This document shows, in pieces, positions 1 to 11,040 of a DNA stretch of 64,000 nt (within the stretch, counting starts at the first letter, position 1; every line of letters begins with the position of its first letter). Source of the DNA: Akebia trifoliata (Eukaryota > Streptophyta > Magnoliopsida > Ranunculales > Lardizabalaceae). Location: the NCBI GenBank assembly GCA_017979445.1, contig JADQWC010000554.1, positions 1 through 64,000 of the forward strand. The letters run 5' to 3'. Made by a program: the position numbers and the translations under genes. The notes beneath the pieces are model-generated. The model saw only the letters and a program-made list of their open reading frames with translations, had not been told where the DNA came from and made no database searches.

Positions 1-699
1 ATGAATATGGGAAAGAATGAATAAATCTAGGAAGGAAGAAAGAATGTCATATCTCCTATTCTAGGTGAAAGGGTAATCAGTTATTCTCTGGGCAATACCA
101 AATATGAGATTAGAAACACTTCTGTTTGAATCTCGAGGTTTTTTTCAAAAATTTTATGAATTTAAAACCTGAATTTTAATTTCCTTTGAATCTCAGGGGT
201 TTTCAAAAACTTGCTATCAAGAGGGTAACCTTTAATTCGGGGTTTCCATTATCCTTTAGGATTAACATTGATCAGGCTTGAGAACAAAAATACCCCTAGT
301 TTGATAGGAAACATTGCACTACAGATAATTGAACACAGTTTTTAGAAAAAAAATGCTTTAGTGTAAGAAGGAAAACTACATGCTATACAAAAAAGAAAGT
401 GCCCCATGTTATAAAGGTTTGAAATATTTGATTACCACAAGCACAATAAAGATTCAACTTTTAATTTTAACTTTTTATATTGAAGATTTTGAGTCAGGCT
501 TAAGAGAACAAAGTATTTTCTTTTGAGATTTATTATGGAATCCACCATTTTCCCTCTTGGTCTACTTAGAGAAGTAGAAAATTTTCAGATCAATCATAGA
601 TGATGCGCGTGACTTCTGATTCTTTGTTAGGCTTAAACTGGGTACTGAAACTTGATCATTCGGACTTCTGATGTTTCGGCTCGGACCGCCTTTTAACTT

Positions 700-1075
700 T
701 TCAACTCAACGAAGATTTCTTTTATTTTTTGATTGCTCTAATTTTTGTCTAGATTGCCTTTTCAGGTTTTCAATCTAGCGAGCATGCTTTAGCTTTTGCC
801 TAGATCGCCTTTTCAGGTTTTAGATCTAACGAGCTTAAAATTTTTCTTTTTTTTCTCTGATTGTTACCAAGATCGTCCTTTCAGATTTTCAACCTCGCGA
901 GCTTGCCTTAATTTTTACTTAAGTCGTCTGTTTAGATTTTCAACTTAGCAAACTTTTTTATTTGCTCTAATTATTGCCAAGGCCATCATTTCAAATTTTC
1001 AACCTTGCGAACTTGCCTTTATTTTTGCCTAAGTTGCCCTTTCGAATTTTCAACCTAGCAGGTTTTTTTTCTTCC
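700..1075 (-). repeat. Tandem hairpin array in the 3' region of copy 1
   Basis: About six degenerate units of roughly 60-70 bp. On the minus strand each reads like GCTAGGTTGAAAACC, a short A-rich spacer, then GGCGACCTAGGC. The two arms (CTAGGT-type and ACCTAG-type) are inverted repeats, so each unit can fold on itself. The same array occurs in copy 2 and in elements D and E. Confidence 0.7.
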
Positions 1076-1352
1076 CTTTTGAACTTCTAGAGTTACTGTT
1101 TAATCATGCTTTGCTACATTCCTTGAATTTTTTACACAGTACTTAGGAGGACTTTCATAGGTAAGCTTAGGATTGGACACAAAAAGAAAGAAATTTTGAG
1201 GCTCAAAAACCCAAATGCCCCTTGTGTCTCATTTCTTTTATTTTACTTTGAATTTTCTTCCCCATTTTGAAGATATTTTTTTTTATTTTAAATTTTTTTT
1301 ATTTTTGAATTTTTTTTTTGTGTTGGAAAATATTTTTTTTATTTTGATGTGG

Positions 1353-1437
1353 TCGGGCCTGAAGTAACTTCTCAGGTTGCCTACATACCCCAGAATTTTG
1401 GGATCAGACCAAAGCGTAGTTTGAATTTTCCCTTCTT
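1353..1437 (-). other. Twin stem-loop downstream of pol (copy 1)
   Basis: Minus-strand counterpart of the segment at 13,411-13,486: a CCCA...TGGG inverted repeat followed by CCTGA...TCAGG. It lies about 120 bp after the end of the integrase remnant. Its role is unknown. Confidence 0.6.
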
Positions 1438-1557
1438 AAGGTTGGATGATCAGGCCGAAAAAGAAAAATGCAGTTTTTTTTTTAATGTTTGCAAAATGCT
1501 GAGAAAGGAAATGTTGAACTAGGTAGTAGAGAAATTGATTCGGCCAAAGATGGCATC

Positions 1558-2420
1558 CTTAAATATAATATCATTTGATCTGGTCAAGGTTGGTTGATTC
1601 TGGTAGTTCAATTCGATCATGATCTTGAAGTCTGACGGTTTTTCCAAGTAATATTTCTTTGAAGATGAACAGACCTCCCCAATTAGGTTTGAGTTTCCCT
1701 ATGGGATCAAAAATAGGTAATTGGTTCTCTTTAAGTATCAAGTCTCCGACTCGCAAATGATGAGTTTGAACTTCTTGTTAAATGCACGGGCGATTCTTCT
1801 TTGATAAGCTTGTACGTGGTGCAGAACTCTAAGTAATTTTTCTTCGATCATTTTTAATTCTTCATATCATTGACGAACCCAATCTATTGACTTTCCAACA
1901 AGACCCTAGGAGATGGGATTTCCATTTCAACTGGTAATACTACTTCCATATCATAGGTAATAGCTCCAATGGAAAACAATATTGAAGTACGATACATCCA
2001 AAGTGTGAATGACAGCTTCTCTGACCAAGCCTGGTGCAATTGACACATTTTCACGATGATTATTTTGAGATTTTTTTATTGGTTGCTCTAATCTTTACAT
2101 TAGTCTAAGAACGTAGGGGGATGATACTGGATCTTAAACTTTGAACATAGAGTAATAATCTCGGCTTTGAAGTGTGACCTGTTATTAGATATCAATTCCA
2201 AAGATACCCTATATTGACTTATGATAGATGTAGTGAGGATAACATTGATATGTTTTGTAGCATCTTCTTTGATCTCGTTGGTATTTTCATTTCATCGAAC
2301 CAGTATCTATTCTATGTTAGACAGCACCCAAGCTTGCACCTAACATATCCTCATCAGACCACGCGAACAAGTCTTTTGAAATTTTTAAGTAACTTCATTA
2401 TCTCCTTGTGTTCTTCTAGG
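1558..2420 (-). pseudogene. Tat pol remnant: pre-RT stub fused to integrase C-terminus
   Basis: On the minus strand the last 60 codons are readable (1,571-1,756) and match the C-terminal part of Ty3/gypsy integrase: a GDLILKE motif, a KLKPNWGG segment and a final DQIK before the stop. Upstream, in broken frames, are the catalytic-domain tail (RTSI-like and PVEMEIPS-like segments) and, around 2,200-2,400, a short stub of the region that precedes reverse transcriptase (EHKEIMKLLKNFK-like). Reverse transcriptase and RNase H are absent between these parts; the same junction occurs in copy 2 and element C. Non-functional. Confidence 0.75.
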
Positions 2421-4990
2421 GATAGGATGGTTTTTATTTGAATTTATTGGAAATTTTTTGTTCTGAGGTCAATGGCCTTTGCTTTCTCGATTATAGGTTA
2501 AACCCGACCATTATCTTCTTGTTCAGGAAAGAAATCTATCTTTAAAGTCAGATTATTAGTTAATCTGTTAATGCGTTCAAGGTATTCAAATTTTTTTTTT
2601 ATCCAATCAAATTAAGATATGGCGATAGACACCTCTGTAGACTCGACAAACTAACTCAATTTAAAGATAACATGACATTGATGGATTAATAAAAAAAATT
2701 GAACTTAAGCTAACCCACATGACTCATGAAAACTCAAAACAAGTACTTACAACAGGCTTGATTATGGATTGAGGATTCGAGACTTTGCTTACAACTGGTA
2801 GAACTGAGGCACTATGATCTTCAGGAACAACTGTGTAATTTTGAAAAATTTTGGGTCATTTTTGACTGTTGAGTTGGTATTGACGTTTGTTCGAATTGAC
2901 CGGAGTTACAACCCTAGCTAGACGATAGACGATTGAGCATAGGTACAATGATAACCCTTAAGCCTCATTGAAGGTGAATTTAATCAATTTCAGTGTTACC
3001 TCCTTGATAACATTTTAGTGAATCTTAAGATTTTATTGAATTTTGTGCACCAATCCATTAAACAATTCATTGCATTATTCAGAAGGAAAAATAATTTTAT
3101 TGAATTATTGAAAATTATTAACAAATAATATTTTCATTGAATAAAATTTTCAACAAATCTGATTTAAATTAGTTTTTTTGAAAAAATATATTTTAATAAT
3201 CTTTCAAAGTCTATGCAAAATATATTTTTATAAGCCATTTTTCTATGAAAGAATAAATCTTTTGTAAATCATTTTTTCTTCATTTTTTGGAAAGCATTTT
3301 CTTTTGAAAATTTTTTTTCTAAAAAATATTTTTCTTCTTTTAAAATAGGTTGAAACCCGAATTATCAAAGGGTTTGAATTCCATTTTGATTTAAATGGTC
3401 TAGCCCATCATAATCATTGGATTGAGATGGACTGGGTCATTATGAACCATTGCCAAGTTGTTTGAAGTGGATTATTTATTGGGTTGGTGTACCTAGTAAT
3501 ACAATAATTTCAAATCAAGTTAAACAAAAAAAATTGATCCTTGAGAACAAAATTATACATTCTTGATCTCATCATTTGTAAGGTCCAATTCCAATAAGTA
3601 ACCCGGGAACACTCACGATAAGTTCGAGTCGTGACCTATGGGAAGGTTTTTAGACCCTAGGTTTACTACATGCAATGCAATTTATTTGGCTATTCTTACC
3701 CAAGTGCACGTGCTCAATCAGACGGTACATGGTGTCTTGGTTTGATATACCGTATAGGTGATAATCTAAAACTCCAATCCAAATCTCTGAAGTCAAAAGC
3801 AGTCAGTTTAATCCCTAGTTGAGAGGTGGCGCACGATGCTGAGCAAGGGTACTCTTAAATCAACTCTCATCTAGAATAGATGTAGTTTATCCCTCTTGTA
3901 CCGTAGTACATCGGGGCAGGATCTTGCTTAGGCACTGATTTTAACCAAGAAGTGCAGCTGGTGAATTTATATTAACTTTGATATACCGTATAGGTACAAG
4001 TCTAGGGTTGGCGATCGAGACATGACTTTGCGGCTTACAATAGGACAAAGGCTCAAATCGCTCCAGCCTGGGTGCATCGATATACCTTTCAGTATCACCT
4101 GGTCGAACGGTACTAATGCTAGTTTTATATACCATAAAGGTAGTGACTGGAGTTATGATTTTGATGAATGACATCGCATCTCCGAAGATATCGGGTCATG
4201 TACTAGTGCCACGTTGGCTAGAAGGGACATGCAAGCATGCAATGCAACAATATAAACGTGCTAGTGGTGTACGCCAAGTAGGGTGGGGTGTGCACGGGGC
4301 ATTTTTCAAATAAATGGGCCCGTGGGCCTGATCAAACCATCAACATATGGATATTATAAAAATATGATCATACAACATAAATATCCAAAGTATCAAGATC
4401 AATATTAAGGCATGCACATCATAGAGATACATCTATCAGATCATGGCATATTAGATAAACAATCAATCAGGGTAGTGCAATATAGAACGAAAGTGATCAA
4501 TTAAGATAGCACACAAATAATCAATCATTGAGATAGGCACAAGAAATTCTATTTTTTTTCTTGAAGGACATGCATGACAAATCTTTGGAGAACATTGACT
4601 AACTTGAATAAGTCATAAGGTTTCAAATTTTACTAAAGGTCATTAAGCCAACGTGGCCATCTCATCGATAATCCAATACCATAGTCTTTTTAGATTTGAT
4701 GGAAAAAAATTTGAATCCGAGAAGAACAATTCAATTTTTATTTTTATTTTTATAGTTTAGATCCAAGGCTTTGAAAATGTATGGCGAAGAAATACCCAAT
4801 TAAAGTTCGACTCCAAAATAAAAAAAAAAAGAAAAAGCTTCTTGAAAAATTTCTTTTTTTTAAAAGGAAATCTTAGAATTTTGTTTACCGCTAGTATGTG
4901 GCATTAGATCATACTCTTAGATGCCCCGTAGTGAAGTCCAAGACCTTTAGCAAGATTTGAGATCTTACTAAATTGTGAGGGTAGCCTTAC

Positions 4991-5461
4991 CCTTTTGAAT
5001 TGTTTTTTTTGTTTGGTTGCTGCCAACACACACACAACTCACATTTTTTATATGTTGCTGCAACAACACATGACACTCAACAACTCAACTTTTTTTTTCT
5101 TTTTTTCTTTTTTAATGTGTTGCTGTCAGCCCTCTAACTCATATGACCTTCTCTTATATGTATACATGTTGCTGCAACACGTACAAACTCAAATATCCAC
5201 ACCTCAAAACTTATTATTTTTTCTGTATGTACCTGCCAGCAATACTCACATGACCCCTTTTGTTTTTTTTTTATCTTAAAAAAAAATTCTTTTTATTATT
5301 ATTATTATACATGAAGAACTATTTAAGTAAAAATTGAAAAATGATAAGAACAAGTAATAAGGTTCGGATCGATCGGAGCATAGAATCAGATCAAAATCAA
5401 AATATCCATCTATCCATTGATATAGATTTAGAGAGATCAAGATTGAAATCTTCTCAATTCC
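4991..5461. other. Low-complexity spacer between copy 1 and the COPT pseudogene
   Basis: Contains degenerate repeats built on TTGCTGCAAC and ACTCACAT-like words separated by T-runs (about 5,000-5,265), then an ATT run near 5,290-5,310. About 5,340-5,461 is ordinary-composition DNA that would be the 3' untranslated region of the pseudogene on the minus strand. No gene is seen. An apparent open frame of 94 codons here is simply T-rich. Confidence 0.5.
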
Positions 5462-5891
5462 TTAAGCACACGCACATGGATTCTCCAAAACAACGAGATC
5501 TTCATTGCTGCTCTTAAACAAGAAAAACTCAAACGTGAGTCCCAAAACAATTGCAACAAACACCTCCATTAAATGACATGACAGCCAACATCAGAAGATA
5601 TGCAATCGCCGAGTTGACTCCAAACGTAACAGCTGATTTGAATCTCATCAGATTACTCAACCGATCTGTGTTGATCCTAAAAAACAACAGAGGAGTTTCG
5701 ATCGACGGAAGAGCTGGCTTTAATTTTACGATGATCTTGAATCTGATCCATCGAACTTCCATGTATTGGTAGAATACAGAGAAGAGAGAGCAAACAAGTA
5801 GAGTTAGGTTGTAATTCAGCCATGGATCATATTTCCATGAGTCGAACATGACTATGACATTTTTCCCTCAATAGAAGGTCATGTGCATCAT
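5462..5891 (-). pseudogene. COPT5: COPT5-like copper transporter pseudogene
   Basis: The minus strand encodes an almost complete Ctr/COPT copper transporter of about 143 codons, close to the roughly 146 residues of Arabidopsis COPT5. The start MMHMTFY followed by GK is the methionine-rich N-terminus typical of COPT5. TM1 (around FSVFYQYME) and TM2 with the MxxxM copper motif (MLAVM, then SFNGGV) are clear, and the end is a Cys-rich CACA tail. Two lesions break it: the Trp codon after MMHMTFY is TGA (5,868-5,870), and about 2 nt are missing near 5,555-5,561, after which TM3 continues in another frame ([13 protein letters not shown]) to TAA at 5,462-5,464. The TM3 GxxxG motif reads GLTFE, so its second Gly is lost. 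COPT genes are usually intronless, so retrocopy and locus remnant cannot be told apart. An LTR begins 141 bp upstream of the start. Confidence 0.9.
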
Positions 5892-6824
5892 CTTTGTAGA
5901 AGAGGACGGGATAGAAAGGATGGAAATGGGAAAAAATTACAGAGACACCAAAGTTTGAAAGGGGGATGAAGAGGGACAACGTTGGTGCAAATTCTGGGAG
6001 ACTATTGGGAAGAACTGTGGTTGAAGAGAGAGTGTAGACACCCCATTTTTGCATTCGCCTGATTAATCAACTCGTAAACCCGATCGCAATGATTCCCAAT
6101 GATGGATGTGTATTCCATTGCTTTATTTTGTTACCAGATGTGTTTCAGAAATCCGGATGAGGTATCTCAAACTGACAAAACCTTAGAAACCACGCTACGC
6201 TAGGAAAATACGACCCCAGAAACATAGAAATCATCATCTTGTAGACCAAAAAGAAGTTTCACGATAAAAATCACTAAAAATTGATCAAATTACCAAAATA
6301 CCCCTAACCTCAAAACAACCCTAGAGCCTACGTTACGCTTAGGAAAATCCATTCAAATACATAAAATAATAAATCGAAACCAAATAAATCATTTCGCCAA
6401 TTTTCACAAAATTCGACAAAATTACGAAAATGCCCCTCATAAAGTTCATGACCATTTCACGCAAAAAAAACTTCATAAATGACACAAACTAATATTTTCA
6501 TTGAATTCCTTATAAAAAATCGATTCTAAAACATCCTAGAACATTAAAAATCGATTTGAAACGTGAAAAGTCCTCTCCGGGGGCAAAACGGTAATTTCAC
6601 AATTTTCATAATTAAAAAATTCGAAATTAATAAATAAAATATTAAATAATTAAAGTGAAACATTAATGAAATTAATTTAAAAATCTGAACCTAAAAAATC
6701 GATCAATCGAACTTTTGGGTAAAATTGTTGAGGGTTCGTGGGATATTTCTTTAAGGACCCCTCCATTTGGGGGTCCAAAGAATTAAAGATATTTTAGAGG
6801 GGGGTTCTCCAAAAATTAAAAGTA

Positions 6825-6990
6825 AATCAAGCAAGACTGAAGTCAAGGTATTAAAGTCAATCAAGTGAGACTGAAGTCAAAATTAAAGTCAATTAAGCAA
6901 GACTGAAGTCAAGATATTAAAAGTCAATCAATTAATACTGAAGTCAAAACATTAAAAGTCAATCAAATAAGACCAAAAGTCATAATAGAA
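6825..6990 (+). repeat. U3 direct repeats in LTR type A
   Basis: Four to five degenerate units around AAGTCAATCAAG and ACTGAAGTCAA, roughly 35-45 bp apart, upstream of the TATA box. The same words recur in the LTR of element C (about 51,185-51,500) and, reversed, in the solo LTR (about 38,580-38,800). Their position suggests promoter or enhancer repeats; this is inference. Confidence 0.6.
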
Positions 6991-7131
6991 CTCTAATTAA
7001 ATAATAACTCTATCTAATAGAGTTCTAACTTAAAAAAATTCTACCTAAAACAAGTCAAACTAAAACACAACTCTAATTAAAAGATCTCTAATTAAACACT
7101 AACTCTATCCAAATCAACCCCTAAAAACATC

Positions 7132-7139
7132 TATAAATA
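7132..7139 (+). promoter_or_regulatory. LTR TATA box (copy 2)
   Basis: TATAAATA in the context ATCTATAAATAGAGG. The equivalent site is TATAAATA at 51,557-51,564 in element C, so it is preserved between two copies of the LTR. It likely marks the U3/R boundary. Confidence 0.65.
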
Positions 7140-7556
7140 GAGGTGCTCGCACCCTATTTTCGTATCAAATCAAAAACCCTAAGAGAAGTAGGTCTAGAAG
7201 CTCCCCTAGCCCCCCATAAACCCTAGTTTTGGAGTCCCAACTCCTTACCTAACATCCCCCCTTCAATTTTAGTCTAGAAAACTCCTAAAATCCCTCCAAA
7301 AATATCCCTAAATCCGCAACAAACTTGAAGAGTTCAGATTCAAAAACAAGGAGATACCTTGATCTAGGAGATCCGAAGTCAAATCCGGAGACAGAACGAC
7401 GCAAGGGAGTACAGTACAAGGAGCTCTTTTTTTCAGATCTGAGGGAGCAAAATCCTTGCTATCGGAAAGGTATGAAATTTTTTATTTTTATTTTTATCTA
7501 GGTTTTTAGCAATGTGATATATTTGGGAAGTTAGTAGAGACCGGCTTTGACCGGGC

Positions 7557-7585
7557 GGGGTTGGTGCCTAACACCTTCCAACCCC
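7557..7585 (+). other. Conserved U5 hairpin (copy 2)
   Basis: GGGGTTGG (7,557-7,564), loop TGCCTAACACCTT, CCAACCCC (7,578-7,585): a perfect 8-bp stem. The loop is nearly invariant in the other LTR types of the window while the stem sequence differs. It lies about 160 bp before the LTR end. Confidence 0.65.
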
Positions 7586-7747
7586 ATAACATGATCCCCG
7601 AATTCAGATTTTTTTTATGGTAGATTAGTTCTTTTTATCCATGTTAGAGTCAGTTTGGTTCCTAGACCATAATAACTAGGTGGCGACTCCCAAACTTCAA
7701 GGGTCAAAAGCGGATCCGCGCACCCCGCGGATCGAGGGCGCTTTCAG

Positions 7748-7767
7748 TGGCGACTCCGCTGGGGATC
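7748..7767 (+). other. Primer binding site, tRNA-Arg type (copy 2)
   Basis: TGGCGACTCCGCTGGGGATC, one base after the LTR end. From memory it is complementary to the 3' end of a plant tRNA-Arg ending GGAGTCGCCA. Sites of this type are usual in the Tat/Ogre group. Confidence 0.8.
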
Positions 7768-7821
7768 ATTGAGGATCAAACTTGAAAAACCCCAAATGTG
7801 GGATACATTGCTAGTAGGACC

Positions 7822-7853
<32 letters not shown>

Positions 7854-8209
7854 TTTATTTTTAGTTATTTGTTTATTTGTTTTTTTTTTTTATCATTCTC
7901 TTTGGCCTAATTATGGATCATTTGTTTGGATTTCGAATACTTTATTTTAGCACATTTTCATAGTTCAAGCTATGATCATTCGGACTGACCCTAAATAATA
8001 CAGGATTTATTTTATATTTTTTGATCGCATTATTTTTTTTTTCTTGGCATTATTTGGATTGATTTTGGATAGGTCATTTTGGAGTATCCTTTTTTATGAT
8101 TCAATCTAGGGTCGTTTTGGGATGACCCTAAATAATGAAAAATTCAAATTGACATAAATTGAGGATGGAATGATGGTGGTTGTGATGAGAGTTATGATTA
8201 TTTAAAAAA

Positions 8210-10010
8210 AAAAAAAATTGGATGATTTTTGGTGCGTTACTAAGCATATGCGGTGAATTGTGAAAAAAAAAATTATTTGTGAGTAATGCACTAAGAAACG
8301 AAAAAATTGCCTTTTTTAATGTTGTTCATGATGAGGAGAGGATTTCGGGAAAAAAAATTATAAATTTTTTTTTTAAACATGGTGTGCCATTAGCAGAAAA
8401 CAACTTTTGCTGTTTTTATCTCCTTCTCCATGTTTAAAAAATGAAAAAAAAACCAGCAAACAACAGAGAATGTTTTTTTTCTCTCTCTCTCTCTCTCTTC
8501 ATCTTGCTTGCAAGGAATCCAACAAAGAATCACATGTATCCGGTTGGGAATTATCGAAGAGAGACCGACCCAATTTGGAATTTTGGAGAGGGGAATAATG
8601 GTTTGTTCGTAATAAATTTGAGTGATGTTGCTGCTGGTTTTCTGGGCAGAACAAAAAAAAACCCTCTTTTCATTCTCTGATTTCTTTCACAAAGAAGAGA
8701 CATCAAAGAAAAGAGTTTTTCATAAATTAAAAAAAAAAATTTCTCTGCGTATTCGATTTGGATCTATAGTTCAAAATCTTGGAACAACAGAGTAGAAAGC
8801 TATGAGCCTGATGGGTGGATCGTTTGAAAAGATGACTTTGATCAACGATTCGATTTCAATTTATATAGAATTAAATCGATCGGATTGGATGACTACGGAC
8901 TGATTCGAGTTGGGCGATGGTTTCTTCCTTACTATCTCCCTTCTATCTTTTCAATTTGCCTTGAATCTTCAGAATCCCTTCCAATCGAAACTCCGAACCA
9001 ATAATCTTGATTTCAGACTCAGTTTTCGCTCAAATGTTAGGGAAATTCTTAAACTCGAACCCGATTTGGGTGTAGTAGCAAACCCAATCGAATCGATCGT
9101 AATATAGCTCTCATTCTCAACCACATCAGCAGTCGAGCTAGATAGGACGTTGTTAAATTCATTTTCTTATAATGGCAGTGGAGTGGAAAAGCCGATAAGA
9201 GTATCGTAATGGCGTTCAACTTCCAGCCCAGATCGATCTACGTCTCTCTCTCTCTTAAATTAACGCTTCTGTATCAGAAAATAGGAGAGAGAAAAGAAAA
9301 TAATTCTGTATTATTTAAGAGTGGCTATGGCCACACCAATTTTTACCAACACTGTATCGGGTTTTTTGGGTTTTGTTAAAAACAAGAAAAGAAAAGGGGT
9401 TGACAGGAACATATCAATGTTTTTATAATAAAAAAAATGAGATTACTGTCTGCTTGAGTTTTAAATTACAAAAACTTTTCTACTTTATCAAGTATATTAA
9501 CAAACCATGGCTGAGGCTCACATTTGCCATACTTTTTATTAAGTTTGTAACTCAACAAACTGTTGAGATGGGGACATGACCCACACCAAAGTTAGTTTTG
9601 CTATGCGAATTGCAACTTTTGAAAAAAAAAATGTATATCTTTTTATCAACTTTGTTGCACATCAAACTTATATTGGAGCCCATTTTTTTTTTTTAATAAA
9701 AAAATAAAATTCAAATTTGCAATCCCATTCTTGAGATTAAATATTTGTTCAATCCGGTGTAACAATGTGAGTCTCACTCATTGGTTAGTTAATGGCATTC
9801 AAAAGGGAAGGATATCTCACCAATTCAGTAAGATTTCAAATCTTGCTAAAGGTCTTTGACCTCTCCACGTGGCAGCAACATTCTAAAAAAAAAAAAAAAA
9901 AGAGAAGTCTTGTTACGTTGGTTGGTAAATTAAAAATCAATTAAAATAAAAAATTTCAAAATACTCCTCATCAACAACTATCATCCTATTTTTCGATTCA
10001 AGATACATTG
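8210..10010. other. Unexplained segment in the leader of copy 2
   Basis: The sequence just before (GACCCTAAATAATG, about 8,120) and after (about 10,020) aligns with element C at about 52,365 and 53,100, but the 1.8 kb between has no counterpart there; C carries a 192-bp tandem repeat instead. I see a CT run (8,473-8,498), an AAACATGG/CCATGTTT inverted repeat near 8,375-8,433, and moderately GC-balanced DNA at 8,750-9,330. The part from about 9,700 resembles copy 1 reversed (4,900-5,000). Short open frames here match nothing I recognise. Confidence 0.45.
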
Positions 10011-10254
10011 AAATTTCAAATTATTTTGGGCCACCCGAAATAACCCTTGATTGGAATACATAAGGAAATAATGTTGGATTAAATGCTTGTTTCTAACATG
10101 GATATATGCTTGATATGCTTATCTTTAATCATGTGATTTGAATGGTTTTGATCTTGATTAAGTATTCATGTGATTGGGATAGTATTTATTTTGATTAAAT
10201 ATTCATGCAACTCATGTTATAATGATTGGATTGATTGAGCCTATGGCCCCATTT

Positions 10255-11040
10255 GTTTGAAAAGACCCCGGGCACACCCCACCCTGTTTTGCACACACCA
10301 CATGCACGTTTATTATTTTATCCACTTACACGTCCCATATAGCCAACGTGACACTAGTGCGTGACCCGGTCTCCTCGGAGATGCGACGTCATTCATAAAA
10401 ACCACAACTCCAGTCACGTACCTTAAGGTATATCGAACTGGGGCATCAATACCGTCTGATCAGGTGATTCTGAGAAGTATATTGATGCGCCCAGGCTGGA
10501 GCGACCTGAGCCTTTTACCTATTGTGAACCACACAGTCACATGTCTCGATTGCCAACGTAGTACTAGTACGTGGTCGGTCCCCTCGTGGGATGCCAAACC
10601 ATTTATGAAAGTTACAACTCTTGAGTCGTACCCGTAGCTGTAAAAGATAATCTAAGTATATCAATTGCACTTCTTGGTCAAAACCGGTGCCTAAGCAAGA
10701 TCTTGCCCCGCTGTACCTTACTGTACGAGGGGGATAGACTACGTCTATTCTAGACGAGAGGTATTTAAGTGGGCCCTTGCTCAGCATTGTGCGCCACCTC
10801 TCAACTGGAGATCGAACTGGCTGTTTTTAGCTTCAGAGAAGTGAGTTGAGGTTTTAGATTATCACCTATACGGTATATCAAACCAAGTCACCACGTATCG
10901 AAAGGTATATAGGTGTGCTTGGGCAAGGGTGGCCAGATAAAAATGCATTGCACGTAGTAAGCTTAGAGTCTAGAAACCTTCCCTGTAGGTCACGACTCGA
11001 ACTTATCGTGGGTGTTCCCGGGTTGTTTATTGAATGGAAC
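10255..11040 (+). other. Conserved leader block with internal duplication
   Basis: Shared, diverged, with element C (53,335-54,110), E (33,690-34,500), D (44,940-45,310) and, reversed, copy 1 (3,600-4,310). It holds two related sub-blocks about 200 bp apart. Each runs ACGT or ATGT, then CCAACGT, ACTAGT, CCTCG, GATGC, CATTCATR-like words and a CGTACC end (about 10,330-10,425 and 10,535-10,635). An antisense frame of about 90 codons is open in this block but shows no known domain. Confidence 0.6.

Larger units (their letters stand above)
1..4990 (-). mobile_element. Copy 1: antisense, internally deleted Tat-lineage Ty3/gypsy element (partial)
   Basis: Read on the minus strand this stretch has the same order of parts as copy 2 at about 9.75-14.47 kb: leader (about 4,990-2,950), deleted gag junction (about 2,950-2,700), pol remnant ending in the integrase C-terminus, the twin stem-loop, the hairpin array and the 3' tail. 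No LTR or primer site is seen at the leader end, so it is 5'-truncated. The other end runs off the window. An AT-rich degenerate repeat built on TTTTCCAGAAAA-like units lies at about 3,190-3,345, as in copy 2 at 11,270-11,480. Family assignment rests on extended similarity to copies 2 and C and on the integrase tail. Confidence 0.85.
6033..7746 (+). repeat. 5' LTR of copy 2 (LTR type A)
   Basis: Begins TGTAGACACCCC and ends GCGCTTTCA, immediately followed by a primer binding site. Three other type A LTRs occur here: antisense 31,974-33,548, antisense solo 37,857-39,595, and sense 50,565-52,163. It sits in the presumed 5' untranslated region or promoter of the COPT pseudogene. The five bases before it are GAGAG; no matching duplication can be located because the 3' LTR of this copy is missing. 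Confidence 0.9.

Noticed and set aside
4995..5279. 94-codon Phe/Cys-rich frame
   Set aside because: Produced by T runs and TTGCTGCAAC repeats; low complexity with no support as a protein.
7748..7767. Possible tRNA gene fragments at the TGGCGACTCC sites (also 15,478, 31,955, 44,714, 52,165)
   Set aside because: Only the 18-20 bases complementary to a tRNA 3' end are present, always directly after an LTR. These are primer binding sites.
8407..8680. Overlapping short frames with signal-peptide-like hydrophobic stretches
   Set aside because: They sit in CT and T runs of the copy 2 leader. The two frames overlap each other and neither has recognisable content.
10515..10787. Antisense frame of about 90 codons in the leader block, with a longer homologue at 53,537-53,866 and a partial one at 33,891-34,112
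   Set aside because: The frames are open in several copies only because the DNA is conserved. Differences between copies are spread over all codon positions by eye, no domain is recognised, and the start and end are not conserved. A dN/dS test on more copies would be needed to revive it.
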